Part shown: positions 1-7,666 of the stretch, one piece after another | Layout of the letters: every line of letters begins with the position of its first letter | How positions within the stretch are numbered: position 1 is the first letter of the stretch | Source: Streptomyces sp. NRRL F-6492 | Lineage (GTDB): Bacteria > Actinomycetota > Actinomycetes > Streptomycetales > Streptomycetaceae | Direction: 5' to 3' | DNA length: 21,184 nt | Assembly (NCBI RefSeq): GCF_001280125.1 | Contig: NZ_LGEG01000020.1 | Location: forward strand, 1 to 21,184 | Program-made: the position numbers and the translations under genes | Notes under the pieces: generated by a model | Databases searched by the model: none | What the model was told of the DNA's origin: nothing | The model's input: only the letters and a program-made list of their open reading frames with translations

Positions 1-1123
1 GCTCAGGACCGCCCGATCGAACCTGTAAAGCGGGGGCCGCCCCCGGATCCGCGTCGCCCACGAGCCGTTCCGCCGCGCGGGCCTCCCGCAGCGCCGTGAT
101 CACCGACCACACCACCGACACCAGCGGCACCGCCACCACCGCGCCCACGATGCCGGCCGCGATCGAGCCCGCGACGACCGAGATCGCCACCACCAGCGGA
201 TGCAGCCGTACGGCCCAGCTCATCACCAGCGGGTGCAGCAGGTGCCCCTCGATCTGGCCGATCACCACGATCAGGGCGATCACGACCGCCGCGACGAACG
301 GGCCCTTCGCCGCCAGGGCGACGACCACGGCGACCGCGAGGGCGACCGGCGAACCGATCAGCGGGACGAACGCGGCCACGAACTCCAGGAGCGCCAGCGG
401 GACCGCGAGCGGCACCCCGAGCAGCCACAGCGCGATCCCCACGAGCACCGCGTTCGTCGCGGCCACCAGCACGATCCCGTGCGTGTAGCCGGTGAACGTG
501 CGCCACGCCGCCCACCCGCCGGTCTCCGCCCGCCCCCGCAGGGACGCCGGCAGCTGCTCCCGGAACCACGCCCACTGCCGGTCGCCCGAGTGGAGGAAGA
601 ACACCGAGGAGAACAGCGCGAGCGCCAGCGTGGCCAGCACCGCCACCAGATGCTGCGCCCCGCTCACCGCGTCGCTGACCAGCGTCGAGCGGTGGTCGGA
701 GAGGAACCGGCCGATCCTCTCCTGCACGTCCGACAGCGCCTCGGGGTTCAGCCGGAACGGCGGCCGCTCCAGCCACCGCTCGATCCGTCCGACGCCGTCC
801 CGGAACTCCCGCACCAGCGTCGTCCGCTGCCCCGCCACCGCCTCGCCGACCAGCGTGAGCACGCCCAGGACCAGCGCGATGCCGCCCAGCAGGGTGAGGG
901 CGACCGCCGCCGACCGGGGCAGCCCCCGGGCGACGAGGTCCACGACCGGCCGCAGCAGCGCGGTGACGACCAGACCGAGGAACACCGCCACCCCGATCTC
1001 GTGGAACCGCCCGAGCAGGGCGAACAGGGCGTAGACGAGGGCGCCGACGACCAGCAGCCGCCACGCGTACGCGGCGGCCGTGCGGAGGAACGGGGCCACC
1101 TGCGGTGGAGGGCCTGGCTGCAT
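1..1123 (-). CDS. AI-2E family transporter (permease), 3' end beyond window
   Basis: About 374 codons are visible, read leftward from an ATG at 1123; the frame stays open at base 1, so the C-terminus is missing. The protein has an N-terminal pair of hydrophobic helices (VVGALVYALFALLG, then VGVAVFLGLV-type residues), a further helix pair, a soluble amphipathic stretch (about residues 95-165), and a C-terminal block of membrane helices with VPLALLEFVAAFVPLIG, GQIEGHLLHPLVMS and a last helix AGIVGAVVAVPLVS. The FVAAFVPLIG and QIEGHLLHPLVM blocks are hallmarks of the AI-2E/PerM family (PF01594), inner-membrane proteins proposed to export small molecules or ions; the substrate here is unknown. 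No strong ribosome-binding site precedes 1123, so the start is less sure than the family. A TTA leucine codon lies in frame at 26-28, in the variable C-terminal tail. The gene is divergent from the DMT transporter at 1278. Confidence 0.88.
   Translation of the reverse strand, partial: MQPGPPPQVAPFLRTAAAYAWRLLVVGALVYALFALLGRFHEIGVAVFLGLVVTALLRPVVDLVARGLPRSAAVALTLLGGIALVLGVLTLVGEAVAGQRTTLVREFRDGVGRIERWLERPPFRLNPEALSDVQERIGRFLSDHRSTLVSDAVSGAQHLVAVLATLALALFSSVFFLHSGDRQWAWFREQLPASLRGRAETGGWAAWRTFTGYTHGIVLVAATNAVLVGIALWLLGVPLAVPLALLEFVAAFVPLIGSPVALAVAVVVALAAKGPFVAAVVIALIVVIGQIEGHLLHPLVMSWAVRLHPLVVAISVVAGSIAAGIVGAVVAVPLVSVVWSVITALREARAAERLVGDADPGAAPALQVRSGGPE
26..28 (-). promoter_or_regulatory. TTA leucine codon (candidate bldA control point)
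   Basis: The plus-strand triplet taa at 26-28 reads TTA in the frame of the AI-2E transporter (codons GCT TTA CAG GTT). In Streptomyces TTA is the rarest codon and is decoded only by the bldA tRNA, so a TTA gene can depend on development. I found no other in-frame TTA in the annotated protein-coding genes of this window, apart from the small leader ORF at 14635. Confidence 0.7.
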
Positions 1124-1171
1124 GACCGACGACGTACCACCACGGCGGCCCCGGGCCACGCCGCCGGGCCC

Positions 1172-1258
1172 GCATTCGCCCGACCAGGACCCGGCATTGG
1201 CCCGACCGGGTCCCCCGTACGGGCGCCCCGCCGGTGTCGCCGCCCCCGTACGGCCGCC
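1172..1258. repeat. Two pairs of short direct repeats between divergent transporters
   Basis: Positions 1172-1192 and 1194-1214 are 21-bp copies that match at 18 of 21 positions (both begin GCATT and share GCCCGACC), with a 22-bp period. Positions 1212-1227 and 1243-1258 are 16-bp copies (CCCCCGTACGG then G or C then CGCC) that match at 15 of 16, with a 31-bp period. The periods are near two and three helical turns, and the repeats fill the 154-bp gap between the divergent starts at 1123 and 1278. A shared operator is an inference; no regulator is recognised. Confidence 0.45.
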
Positions 1259-1277
1259 GTCCGGTCAGGATCGGTGC

Positions 1278-2132
1278 ATGGGCGTCGTCCTGCCGGTCCT
1301 CTTCTCCCTCTTCGCCGCGTTCAGCAACGCGCTGGCCACGGTGCTCCAGCGGCGTGCCGCGCTCACCGTCCCGCAGTCCGACTCCTTCCGGCCCGGACTG
1401 ATCCTCGACCTGCTGCGCCGCCCGCTCTGGCTGGCCGGCATCCTCGCCGTCATCGCCGCCGGCGTCGGACAGGCGGCGGCCCTCGCGACCGGGCCGCTGG
1501 CCCTCGTCCAGCCCCTGTTCGTCCTCGAACTGCCCCTCGCCCTCCTCATCGCCTCCCTCATGGCGCGCGAACGGCTGCCCGCCCGCCTCTGGGCGGCCGT
1601 GGCGGCGGTCGTGGCCGGGCTCGGGGTGGCCCTCGCCGCCGCCTCGCCCGCCGGAAACCGCACCCACGTCCCCCTGGACCACTGGGTGCCGGTCCTGGTG
1701 GCCTGCGCCGTCGCCGTGGTGGCGCTCGCCGCCACCGGACTGCGCCGACCGCCCGGCCGGGCCAGGGCCGGCTGCCTCGGCGCCGCCACCGCGATCTGCT
1801 ACGCGCTGACCGCCGCCCTCATGAAGACGTCCATGCACATCCTCGACGAGGGCGGGATCGGCGCCTTCCTGACGGCCTGGCAGACCTACGCCTTCTGCGC
1901 GGCGGGGATCGCGGCCCTCCTGCTGCTCGAACACGCCATGCAGGGCGGCCCGCTCGTGGCCTCGCAACCCGCCCTGACCCTCGGCGACGCCACGGTGAGC
2001 CTGCTCCTGGGCGTCCTGCTGTACGAGGAGCACATCCGCACGGGCTGGTGGCTGCTGCCCCAGCTGGCCGGCGTGGCGCTGATCGTCCTCGGGGTGTTCG
2101 CCCTGGCCCGCGGCGGGGCCAGCACGTCCTGA
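1278..2132 (+). CDS. DMT-superfamily (EamA/NIPA-like) transporter
   Basis: The product is 284 residues with about nine or ten hydrophobic helices, beginning MGVVLPVLFSLFAAFSNALA. The first half has the FSNALATVLQRRAA opening and the GPLALVQPLFVLELPLALL segment typical of drug/metabolite transporters, and the second half repeats the layout and ends QLAGVALIVLGVFALARG. This matches the ten-helix DMT family, which moves small metabolites or divalent cations; the substrate cannot be told. The frame is open upstream to 1080, but the ATG at 1278 is preceded by TCAGGA about 7 bases away and starts right at the first membrane helix, whereas the upstream extension is proline/arginine-rich and not protein-like. 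It is divergent from the AI-2E gene and followed by the ppk2 promoter region. Confidence 0.85.
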   Translation: MGVVLPVLFSLFAAFSNALATVLQRRAALTVPQSDSFRPGLILDLLRRPLWLAGILAVIAAGVGQAAALATGPLALVQPLFVLELPLALLIASLMARERLPARLWAAVAAVVAGLGVALAAASPAGNRTHVPLDHWVPVLVACAVAVVALAATGLRRPPGRARAGCLGAATAICYALTAALMKTSMHILDEGGIGAFLTAWQTYAFCAAGIAALLLLEHAMQGGPLVASQPALTLGDATVSLLLGVLLYEEHIRTGWWLLPQLAGVALIVLGVFALARGGASTS

Positions 2133-2171
2133 CCCCGGGCGCGGGACCGTGCCGGCCGGGGTAGGCCGACC

Positions 2172-2196
2172 GGGTGAGACCGGCACCAGCGGGTAG
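2172..2196 (+). promoter_or_regulatory. Sigma-B-like promoter candidate for ppk2
   Basis: GGGT at 2172-2175 is followed after 15 bases by GGGTAG at 2191-2196. This resembles the Streptomyces sigma-B-type consensus GNNT-N14-16-GGGTAY except for the last base. The implied transcript start is about 30 bases before the ATG at 2235. A small hairpin (GGTCC-GGAA-GGACC, 2203-2216) falls at the implied 5' end. GGG-rich motifs are common in this DNA, so confidence is low. Confidence 0.3.
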
Positions 2197-2234
2197 GGGC
2201 AGGGTCCGGAAGGACCTGTGAAGGGGAGTACCCG

Positions 2235-3230
2235 ATGACCGGCGTGAACGGTACCGGTGGCGAGGGGACCGAAGAGGACCGGGACGCCGCACCGGACCTG
2301 CTCGAAGGACTCAGCGTCGACACCAGCCGGCCCGAGCAGCCGCTCCTGCTCGGCGCCGGGGGCGAGCCCATCCGCACCTGGCGGGAGAACTACCCGTACA
2401 CCCGCAAGGTGCGCCGCGCCGAGTACGAGCGGCAGAAGCGGATCCTGCAGATCGAGATGCTCAAGCTGCAACGCTGGGCCAAGAGCACCGGCGCCCGGAT
2501 CACGGTGCTGTGCGAGGGACGGGACGCCGCGGGGAAGGGCGGCACCATCCAGCGGTTCACCGAGCGGCTCAATCCGCGCGGAGCCCGGATCGTCGCCCTC
2601 GACAAGCCGACCGAGCGCGAGGCCGGACAGTGGTACTTCCAGCGCTACGCGGCCCACCTCCCGGGCCCGGGCGACATCGTCTTCTTCGACCGCTCCTGGT
2701 ACAACCGGGCCGGCGTCGAGCGGGTGATGGGATTCTGCACCGACGACGAGTACGAACTGTTCCTCCACCAGAGCCCGCTGTTCGAACGCATGCTGGTCGA
2801 GGACGGGATCCACCTCGTGAAGTTCTGGTTCTCCGTCTCCCGGTCCGAGCAGCGCACCCGGTTCGCCATCCGCCAGGTCGACCCCGTGCGGCAGTGGAAG
2901 CTCTCGCCCACGGACCTCTCCTCCCTCGACCTCTGGGACGACTACACCACCGCGAAGGTCGCCATGTTCAGGGCGACGGACACCGAACACGCGCCCTGGA
3001 CCGTGGTCAAGAACAACGACAAGCGACGGGGCCGCCTCGAAGCCATGCGCAGCCTCCTGTCCCGCATCGACTACGAGAACAAGGACGAGGAGGCGGTCGG
3101 CGCGCCCGACCCGCTCATCGTCGGAGCGGCGGACACCCTGCTGGAACCGGGGGAGGAGACGACCGCCCTCTCTCCCACGCCCCTGGCCCCCGCCCGGCAG
3201 GGCCCGGGGGAGCACCCGCCGGGCCGCTGA
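2235..3230 (+). CDS. ppk2: Polyphosphate kinase 2 family protein
   Basis: The 331-aa product is a PPK2 (PF03976) kinase. It uses inorganic polyphosphate to phosphorylate nucleoside mono- or diphosphates (or the reverse) in the cytoplasm. The Walker A motif GRDAAGKGG lies at residues 95-103, the Walker B DIVFFDRSWYNR at 147-158, and the lid-like RFAIRQVDPVRQWKLSP at about 209-225. The region around 54-70 (YTRKVRRAEYERQKRIL) matches the family's N-terminal helix. The C-terminal tail after about 285 is acidic, then proline-rich, and poorly conserved. The ATG at 2235 has GGGGAG upstream with good spacing. One kinase domain is present (class I or III rather than the two-domain class II); the preferred nucleotide cannot be read from sequence. 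A sigma-B-like promoter and the neighbouring anti-sigma genes suggest stress regulation, which is inference. Confidence 0.93.
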   Translation: MTGVNGTGGEGTEEDRDAAPDLLEGLSVDTSRPEQPLLLGAGGEPIRTWRENYPYTRKVRRAEYERQKRILQIEMLKLQRWAKSTGARITVLCEGRDAAGKGGTIQRFTERLNPRGARIVALDKPTEREAGQWYFQRYAAHLPGPGDIVFFDRSWYNRAGVERVMGFCTDDEYELFLHQSPLFERMLVEDGIHLVKFWFSVSRSEQRTRFAIRQVDPVRQWKLSPTDLSSLDLWDDYTTAKVAMFRATDTEHAPWTVVKNNDKRRGRLEAMRSLLSRIDYENKDEEAVGAPDPLIVGAADTLLEPGEETTALSPTPLAPARQGPGEHPPGR

Positions 3231-3245
3231 TCCGGCGGCCCGGCG
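3217..3245 (+). terminator. Hairpin spanning the ppk2 stop codon
   Basis: CGCCGGGCCGC (3217-3227) pairs perfectly with GCGGCCCGGCG (3235-3245), leaving a 7-base loop that holds the TGA stop. No T-run follows, as is common for Streptomyces terminators. Confidence 0.5.
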
Positions 3246-3423
3246 CGGCCCTACTCCGGGGAGCCCTCGTCCGCCGGCGACGGCGGCTCCTCCGGCCCCC
3301 CGGTGCGGTCGGTCTCGTCCTGGACGAGCAGGGAGAGCAGGGAGGCGACGGACAGGCCCGCCTCCGCTGACGTGTTCCCGGGAGAGCCACGGGAAGGGTC
3401 CGAAGACGTCCTCGGGCGAGGCC

Positions 3424-3800
3424 GTCACGACAGGGCGCGAGAGCGATCTCGACGGGAGCGGGGACCGGGCGGCCGGAGCGCGCGCCGCGCGGGTCCCGAC
3501 GCGGTACGAGGCGCGCGGAGCCCCGGTCGTCGTCGCGTGCGGCTCCTACGACGCGCAGACGATCGCTCCCCCGGCGACCGCCCCGGCCGCCGCGGCCGAG
3601 CACCACCGCAGAGTGGTCCCGGCGTCTCCGCCGTCACCTTCGCGGACCCGGCCTTCCTGAACCTGCCGATCCTCACCCACCGGACGACGGAGCCGCGTCC
3701 GGCCGGGCCGACGGCGCCGGTGCGCCGGATCCTGGAGCTCACCGGGGGCGACACCGTCCTGAAGGTACGGCGGACGGTGGAGGACGCCGCCACCTGCCGG
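3424..3800 (+). pseudogene. Decayed STAS-domain anti-sigma-factor antagonist
   Basis: In one frame (from 3424) the translation reads TTGRESD..., YEARGAPVVVACGSYDAQTI and EHHRRVVP. In the next frame (from about 3627) it continues SAVTFADPAFLNLPILTHR, APVRRILELTGGDTVLKVR and VEDAATC. Joined, these form one STAS domain (RsbV/SpoIIAA type). The frame changes near 3613-3626, consistent with loss of one base where a VVLDVS-type sequence is expected. The probable start codon is GTC (3424-3426), not GTG. The segment FADPAF lacks the phosphorylatable Ser of the family's DSS-type motif. Several family leucines read as proline (FLNLPI, TEPRP, TIAPPATAP). The stop is lost, so the 3' end is approximate. 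It lies just upstream of an intact RsbW-like ATPase, the usual partner of such a protein. It is almost certainly non-functional. Confidence 0.8.
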
Positions 3801-3935
3801 GCGGGCGGCCGGAGGGGAGGGCGGCGTCGGCGGGGGACACGGAACGCTTCGGCCGCCGCGGCCGTCCGGAGCCCGTCCCCGTGCCGCCCGGACCCGACCG
3901 CGTACTCTGTTCGGCGGCACCCGGAGCGGACCACC

Positions 3936-3960
3936 GTGTGTGCGCTCGGCACCGGGGTAG
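3936..3960 (+). promoter_or_regulatory. Sigma-B-like promoter candidate for the anti-sigma ATPase
   Basis: GTGT at 3936-3939 is followed after 15 bases by GGGTAG at 3955-3960. It resembles GNNT-N14-16-GGGTAY with one mismatch at the end. It would start transcription about 45 bases before the ATG at 4014, which would give the ATPase its own promoter inside the remains of the STAS gene. Confidence 0.35.
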
Positions 3961-4013
3961 ACGCAGGAATGCGCAAGCGCCGAACAGCGACGGACACGAC
4001 GAAAGATTCCCCC

Positions 4014-4571
4014 ATGGTCATCCCGCCCGGGAAGCAGAAGGCAGGTGAGCCGGAGACGGACGCGTACGCCACGCTGTGCTACGAAGCGACCTGGGAGGAA
4101 GGCGCCGCCCGTATGGCGGAAGCCCGCCGCGCTCTGCGCGCCCTTCTCGCCCGAGCCCCGCGAACCGGACGTGCCGCGGTACCCGCCTCCCTCGCGCTCG
4201 ACGCGGAACTCGCCGTCAGCGAACTCGTCACCAACGCCGCCCGGCACGCTCCGGGCCCCTGCGGCCTGATCCTGCGGCTGTCCGGTGACGAACTCACGAT
4301 CACCGTGTGGGACACCTCCGGGGACGCGCCGGTGGTGAGGGAGGCCGACCCGACGCGGGTCGGCGGTCACGGCATGCGCATGGTCCACACGATCAGCGAC
4401 AGGGTCGTGGTCTCACCGCACGGTGGGGGAAAGCGGATCGTCGCCCACTTCCCGCTCCCGTCGGAGCGCGGTGTCGACGGCCCGGGCGGGACCGTCCTTC
4501 CGGCTTCGGCCCGTGCGGAACACGACAGGCTCCACGACCGGTCCGCGGAACTCGACGAAGCGCGGAGCTGA
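4014..4571 (+). CDS. ATP-binding anti-sigma factor / RsbW-like serine kinase
   Basis: The 185-aa product is a single HATPase_c domain of the RsbW/SpoIIAB type. The N box is SELVTNAARHA (Asn74), the G1 box is TVWDTSG (Asp100), and the G2 box is VGGHGMRMV (117-123). Proteins of this family bind a sigma factor and phosphorylate a STAS antagonist, releasing or trapping sigma by partner switching. The start at 4014 (MVIPPGKQ) is chosen because the domain begins soon after; an in-frame ATG at 3969 is possible, but its AGGA sits almost against the codon. The tail after about residue 150 is not conserved. Its natural antagonist gene immediately upstream is a pseudogene, so this protein must use another partner or act unopposed. 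The sigma factor is not in the window. Confidence 0.85.
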   Translation: MVIPPGKQKAGEPETDAYATLCYEATWEEGAARMAEARRALRALLARAPRTGRAAVPASLALDAELAVSELVTNAARHAPGPCGLILRLSGDELTITVWDTSGDAPVVREADPTRVGGHGMRMVHTISDRVVVSPHGGGKRIVAHFPLPSERGVDGPGGTVLPASARAEHDRLHDRSAELDEARS

Positions 4572-4589
4572 CCGGCCGGCGACGGCCGG
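4572..4589. terminator. Hairpin between convergent genes
   Basis: CCGGCCG (4572-4578) pairs with CGGCCGG (4583-4589) around a GCGA tetraloop. It starts one base after the anti-sigma stop codon and lies 30 bases beyond the stop of the convergent phospholipase gene, so it may serve both. Confidence 0.5.
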
Positions 4590-4619
4590 CCGGATCTCCC
4601 GGACGGCCCCGGCGACGTC

Positions 4620-5807
4620 CTACAGGAACCGGCGGATGGGCAGCACGGCCGCTTCCCCCAGCCGTTGGAGGGCGGCACGGCGCCGCCAGCGAGCGGGATC
4701 CACGGGGGAGCTGCGCCGCAGGTCGTCCTCGAAGTCCCGGTCCAGACCGGCGGTGAACTCCTCGTCGAGGACGGCCAGCATCACCTCCTCGTCATGGCTC
4801 ATGGAACGCCGGTTGAAGTTGGTCGAGCCGATCAGCGAGGCCACGCCGTCGACCGTCATGACCTTGGCGTGCATCATCGTCGGCTGGAACTGGTGGATCG
4901 TCACCCCCGCCTCCAGCAGACGTTCGTAGTGGTACTGGCCCGCCAGCCGGCAGGCCCGCTGATCGGTGTAGGGACCGGGCAGCAGGATCTCCACCGCCAC
5001 ACCGCGCCGCGCGGTCGCGCACAGCAGGTCCACGAAGTAGGTGTCCGGCGCGAAGTAGGCGGTGGCCAGCCGGAAGCGCTGTTCGGCGCTCGTGAGCATG
5101 ACCCGGATCAGGGTCTGCATGTCCTGCCAGCCGATGCTCGCCGAGCCGCGGATCACCTGCACGACACAGTCCCCGGACTGCTCGTGCCCGATGAACCGGT
5201 CCCGGTCGTCGTACAGCTCGTCGTGGCACTCGGCCCAGTTCTGCGAGAAGGCCGCGGCGATGCCGTCCACGGCCGGACCGCGGACCTTGACGTGGGTGTC
5301 GCGCCACTCGCCGGGATTCCGGGCGTCGCCGCACCACTCCTCGGCGATGCCCACGCCGCCCGTGAACGCCGTGTCCTCGTCGACGATCAACGCCTTGCGG
5401 TGGCAGCGGTGGTTCTGCTTGAGCGGCGAGAGCCACAGCGGCTTGCGGAACCAGGCGACCCTCACGCCGGCCTCCTCCATCCGGTCGAGGAGGTCCTGCT
5501 CGATCCGCATGGCGCCGAAGCCGTCGAGGAGCAGGCGCACCCGCACGCCGGCGGCGGCCCGTTCGGCGAGGGCCACGGCGAAGTCCCGGGCGATCTGTCC
5601 GCGCCAGTAGACGAAGGTCATCATGTCGATGGTGTGCTCGGCCGTCTTGATGGCGTCCAGCATGGCCGGAAAGATCTGATCGCCGTTGCGCAGCGCGATC
5701 AGCTCGTTCCCCTCGGTGGCGGCGACGCCCATCAGTCGTTCCAGTCGTCGGCGCAGGTGCCGGATGCGGGCCTCGGCGGGTCTGGGACGCTGTTCCACGG
5801 AAGTCAT
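4620..5807 (-). CDS. Phospholipase D / cardiolipin synthase-like protein
   Basis: The 395-aa product carries two HxKxxxxD motifs: HRKALIVD (His136, Lys138, Asp143) and HAKVMTVD (His313, Lys315, Asp320), each followed by the family's glycine-rich stretch (FTGGVGIAEE; LIGSTNFNRRS). Two-HKD proteins of this kind are phosphatidyltransferases such as cardiolipin synthase or phospholipases. Unlike the classical synthase there is no N-terminal membrane helix pair; residues 1-30 are basic and probably peripheral. The ATG at 5807 has AGGGGA upstream at normal spacing. The gene is convergent with the anti-sigma gene and divergent from the phytase gene. The actual lipid reaction cannot be decided from sequence. 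Confidence 0.88.
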   Translation of the reverse strand: MTSVEQRPRPAEARIRHLRRRLERLMGVAATEGNELIALRNGDQIFPAMLDAIKTAEHTIDMMTFVYWRGQIARDFAVALAERAAAGVRVRLLLDGFGAMRIEQDLLDRMEEAGVRVAWFRKPLWLSPLKQNHRCHRKALIVDEDTAFTGGVGIAEEWCGDARNPGEWRDTHVKVRGPAVDGIAAAFSQNWAECHDELYDDRDRFIGHEQSGDCVVQVIRGSASIGWQDMQTLIRVMLTSAEQRFRLATAYFAPDTYFVDLLCATARRGVAVEILLPGPYTDQRACRLAGQYHYERLLEAGVTIHQFQPTMMHAKVMTVDGVASLIGSTNFNRRSMSHDEEVMLAVLDEEFTAGLDRDFEDDLRRSSPVDPARWRRRAALQRLGEAAVLPIRRFL

Positions 5808-6249
5808 TCAATTCCCCTTCGAGCCGTTCGGAAAGCCTCTGGTGTGCGCCCGGGCCCGGTCGGCCCGGGAGCGGCGGACGGTTCCCGGGGCGGCGCCCGC
5901 CGTCCGGCGGAGGATCCGGGCCGTCCCGTCGGCGACGGCCGGCAGCCCCCGCGGCCGCTCGGGGGCGCGAGGCTCTCCGGCCCTCCCGGCCGAACTGGCT
6001 TTCGTTTCCATGAGGCCCGCATGCCCGGCGACCGGAACCGTATCCGGATGTGCGGGCAAGATCTCACCGACCGGTCCGCCGGCCCGCGCGGCGACTCCGC
6101 GTCACGCCGCCGAGCCCGGCACCGCGGCTCCGGTCTTCAGCTCCCGTACACCCGCTGTCCGGGCGGCCGTTCGTCCGGCGGTCGCCGTGCCGTCACCGTC
6201 GGGCACCAGGCTCGCGCGAGACCGATGGACGCCCTTCCCAGGAGACCAT
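5808..6249. other. 442-bp divergent intergenic region, no gene seen
   Basis: This stretch separates the phospholipase D gene (minus) from the phytase gene (plus). Open frames exist on both strands, but their translations are proline/arginine-rich and none has a convincing start or domain. It should hold both promoters; I could not pick a clear -10/-35 pair. I saw no GTTCACC direct repeat of the PhoP-box type upstream of the phytase. Confidence 0.5.
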
Positions 6250-7560
6250 GTGACACGCTCCACGTTCGTCCGGCCGACCGTACTGGCCCTGAGCACGGTC
6301 CTCGCGGCAGCCGCCCTCGCCGTACCCGCCGAGGCCCGGCACCGGGCCTCCGCCGGCCCGTTGCCCGCGGTCGCGCCCCGCGCGGAGACGCCGACGCTGC
6401 ACGACGACGACGCGGGCGGCAACGCGGACGCGGACGACCCCGCCATCTGGCGCAACGCCGCCGCCCCCGAACGCAGCCTGGTCGTCGCCACCGCCAAGGA
6501 GGGCGGCCTGCGCGTCTACGACCTGGACGCGCGCCCGGTGCAGTCGATAGCGGCGCCACCCGCCGCCGCCCCGGGCGACGCTCCCGGCCGTTTCAACAAC
6601 GTGGACCTCGTACGGGGACCGCGTCTGTCCTCCGGCCGGGCCGACCTCGCCGTCACCACCGACCGCGGCCACGACCGGCTGCGCTTCTACCGCATCGACC
6701 GCGACCGCCCCGGCGGCCCGCTCACCGACGTCACCGCCCCCACCGCGCCGGCCGTCTTCTCCGGGGACCAGGCCGAGGTCAACGAACAACGGACCGCCTA
6801 CGGCCTGGCGACCTGGACGGACCCGGCGTCCGGGAAGGCCTACGCGCTGGTCAGCCGTCGCGAGCGCACGAGCGTCGCCCTGCTCGAACTGCTCCCGTCG
6901 AAGGGGGGCCGGGTGACCTACCGCAAGGTCCGCACCCTGGACCTGCCCTCCGCCTTCCGGCTTCCGAACGGCACGTCCTGGTCGCCGTGCGCGGAGCCCG
7001 GCGAACTGCCCCAGGTCGAGGGCATGGTCGTCGACCCCGCGAACGGCACCCTGTACGCCGGCCAGGAGGACGTCGGCATCTGGCGTCTGCGCGCCGACCT
7101 CACCGGCACCCCCCGGCTGATCGACAGGGTCCGCGAGTACGGCGTCCCCGGGACGTACGACGAGGAGACCGAGGAGTGCGCGCCCGGCGCCGACCCCGGC
7201 TACGGCGGCACGAGGCTCTCCGCCGACGTCGAAGGCCTGACGCTGGTCACCGAACCGGACGGCGACGGACACCTCCTCGCCTCCAGCCAGGGCGACGACA
7301 CGTTCGCCGCCTACGACCGCGAACGCCAGGACGGCAACGCGTACGAGGGCGGATTCCGCGTCACGCCCGCGAGCGCAGGACCGGACGGCTCGGAGGAGTG
7401 CGACGGCGCGGCCGCGCTGAACGCCCCCCTCGGCTCCAGGTACCCGAGGGGACTCCTCGTCGTCCAGGACGGGCACGACTCGCCCGTCGACGGCGAGCGC
7501 CCGTCGACGAACTTCAAGTTCGTCGACCTCGGGAAGGTCCTGGACGCCCTCGACGACTGA
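6250..7560 (+). CDS. Secreted beta-propeller phytase
   Basis: The 436-aa product matches the 3-phytase beta-propeller family (PF02333), which releases phosphate from inositol hexakisphosphate with bound calcium. The start is GTG at 6250, with AGGAG five bases upstream; the overlapping ATG at 6248 runs straight into TGA. Residues 1-29 form a Sec-type signal peptide (basic start, hydrophobic core, AEA before the likely cut at 29/30). Family motifs in order are DADDPAIW (60-67), GRFNNVDL (113-120), LPQVEGMVVD (253-262), LYAGQEDVGIWRL (268-280), DVEGLTLV (326-333) and ASSQGDDTFAAY (344-355). Acidic residues near 50-63 and 136-142 are positioned as in the calcium sites. It is a single-copy propeller of normal length. 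It is followed by two very strong hairpins. With ppk2 nearby it suggests phosphate scavenging. Confidence 0.92.
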   Translation: MTRSTFVRPTVLALSTVLAAAALAVPAEARHRASAGPLPAVAPRAETPTLHDDDAGGNADADDPAIWRNAAAPERSLVVATAKEGGLRVYDLDARPVQSIAAPPAAAPGDAPGRFNNVDLVRGPRLSSGRADLAVTTDRGHDRLRFYRIDRDRPGGPLTDVTAPTAPAVFSGDQAEVNEQRTAYGLATWTDPASGKAYALVSRRERTSVALLELLPSKGGRVTYRKVRTLDLPSAFRLPNGTSWSPCAEPGELPQVEGMVVDPANGTLYAGQEDVGIWRLRADLTGTPRLIDRVREYGVPGTYDEETEECAPGADPGYGGTRLSADVEGLTLVTEPDGDGHLLASSQGDDTFAAYDRERQDGNAYEGGFRVTPASAGPDGSEECDGAAALNAPLGSRYPRGLLVVQDGHDSPVDGERPSTNFKFVDLGKVLDALDD

Positions 7561-7572
7561 TCCGCCATCCGT

Positions 7573-7617
7573 GCGGCGCCGGGCCGTCCGGCACCCGACC
7601 GGACGGCCCGGCGCCGC
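7573..7617. terminator. 19-bp perfect-stem terminator after the phytase gene
   Basis: GCGGCGCCGGGCCGTCCGG (7573-7591) pairs without mismatch to 7599-7617 around a 7-base loop. It begins 12 bases after the phytase stop. Confidence 0.8.
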
Positions 7618-7620
7618 CGC

Positions 7621-7659
7621 GGACGTCTCCCCTCCCGGGGTTCGGGAGGGGAGACGTCC
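7621..7659. terminator. Second perfect-stem terminator, between convergent genes
   Basis: The 17-base arm 7621-7637 (GGACGTCTCC...TCCCG) pairs perfectly with 7643-7659 around GGGTT. It lies 7 bases beyond the stop of the convergent VWA gene, so it probably terminates the minus strand while the 7573-7617 hairpin serves the plus strand. Confidence 0.75.
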
Positions 7660-7666
7660 GACGCCG

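Noticed and set aside
2145..2165. Another GGGGTAG upstream of ppk2
   Set aside because: It lacks a GNNT box at 14-16 bases and lies farther from the gene than the 2191 site.
3251..3423. Minus-strand reading GLSVASLLSLLVQDE...ADEGSPE ending at 3251, resembling a protein C-terminus
   Set aside because: It looks protein-like for about 35 residues, but there is an upstream stop at 3425 and no ATG, GTG or TTG in between; at most it is a remnant of a decayed gene.
3..3428. Very long minus-strand open frame of more than 1100 codons
   Set aside because: High GC leaves few stops; the translation is Gly/Arg/Pro/Ala-rich and runs antisense to the DMT, ppk2 and AI-2E genes, whose motifs are in other frames.
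5808..6249. Possible PHO box upstream of the phytase
   Set aside because: No direct GTTCACC-type repeats were found in the stretch.
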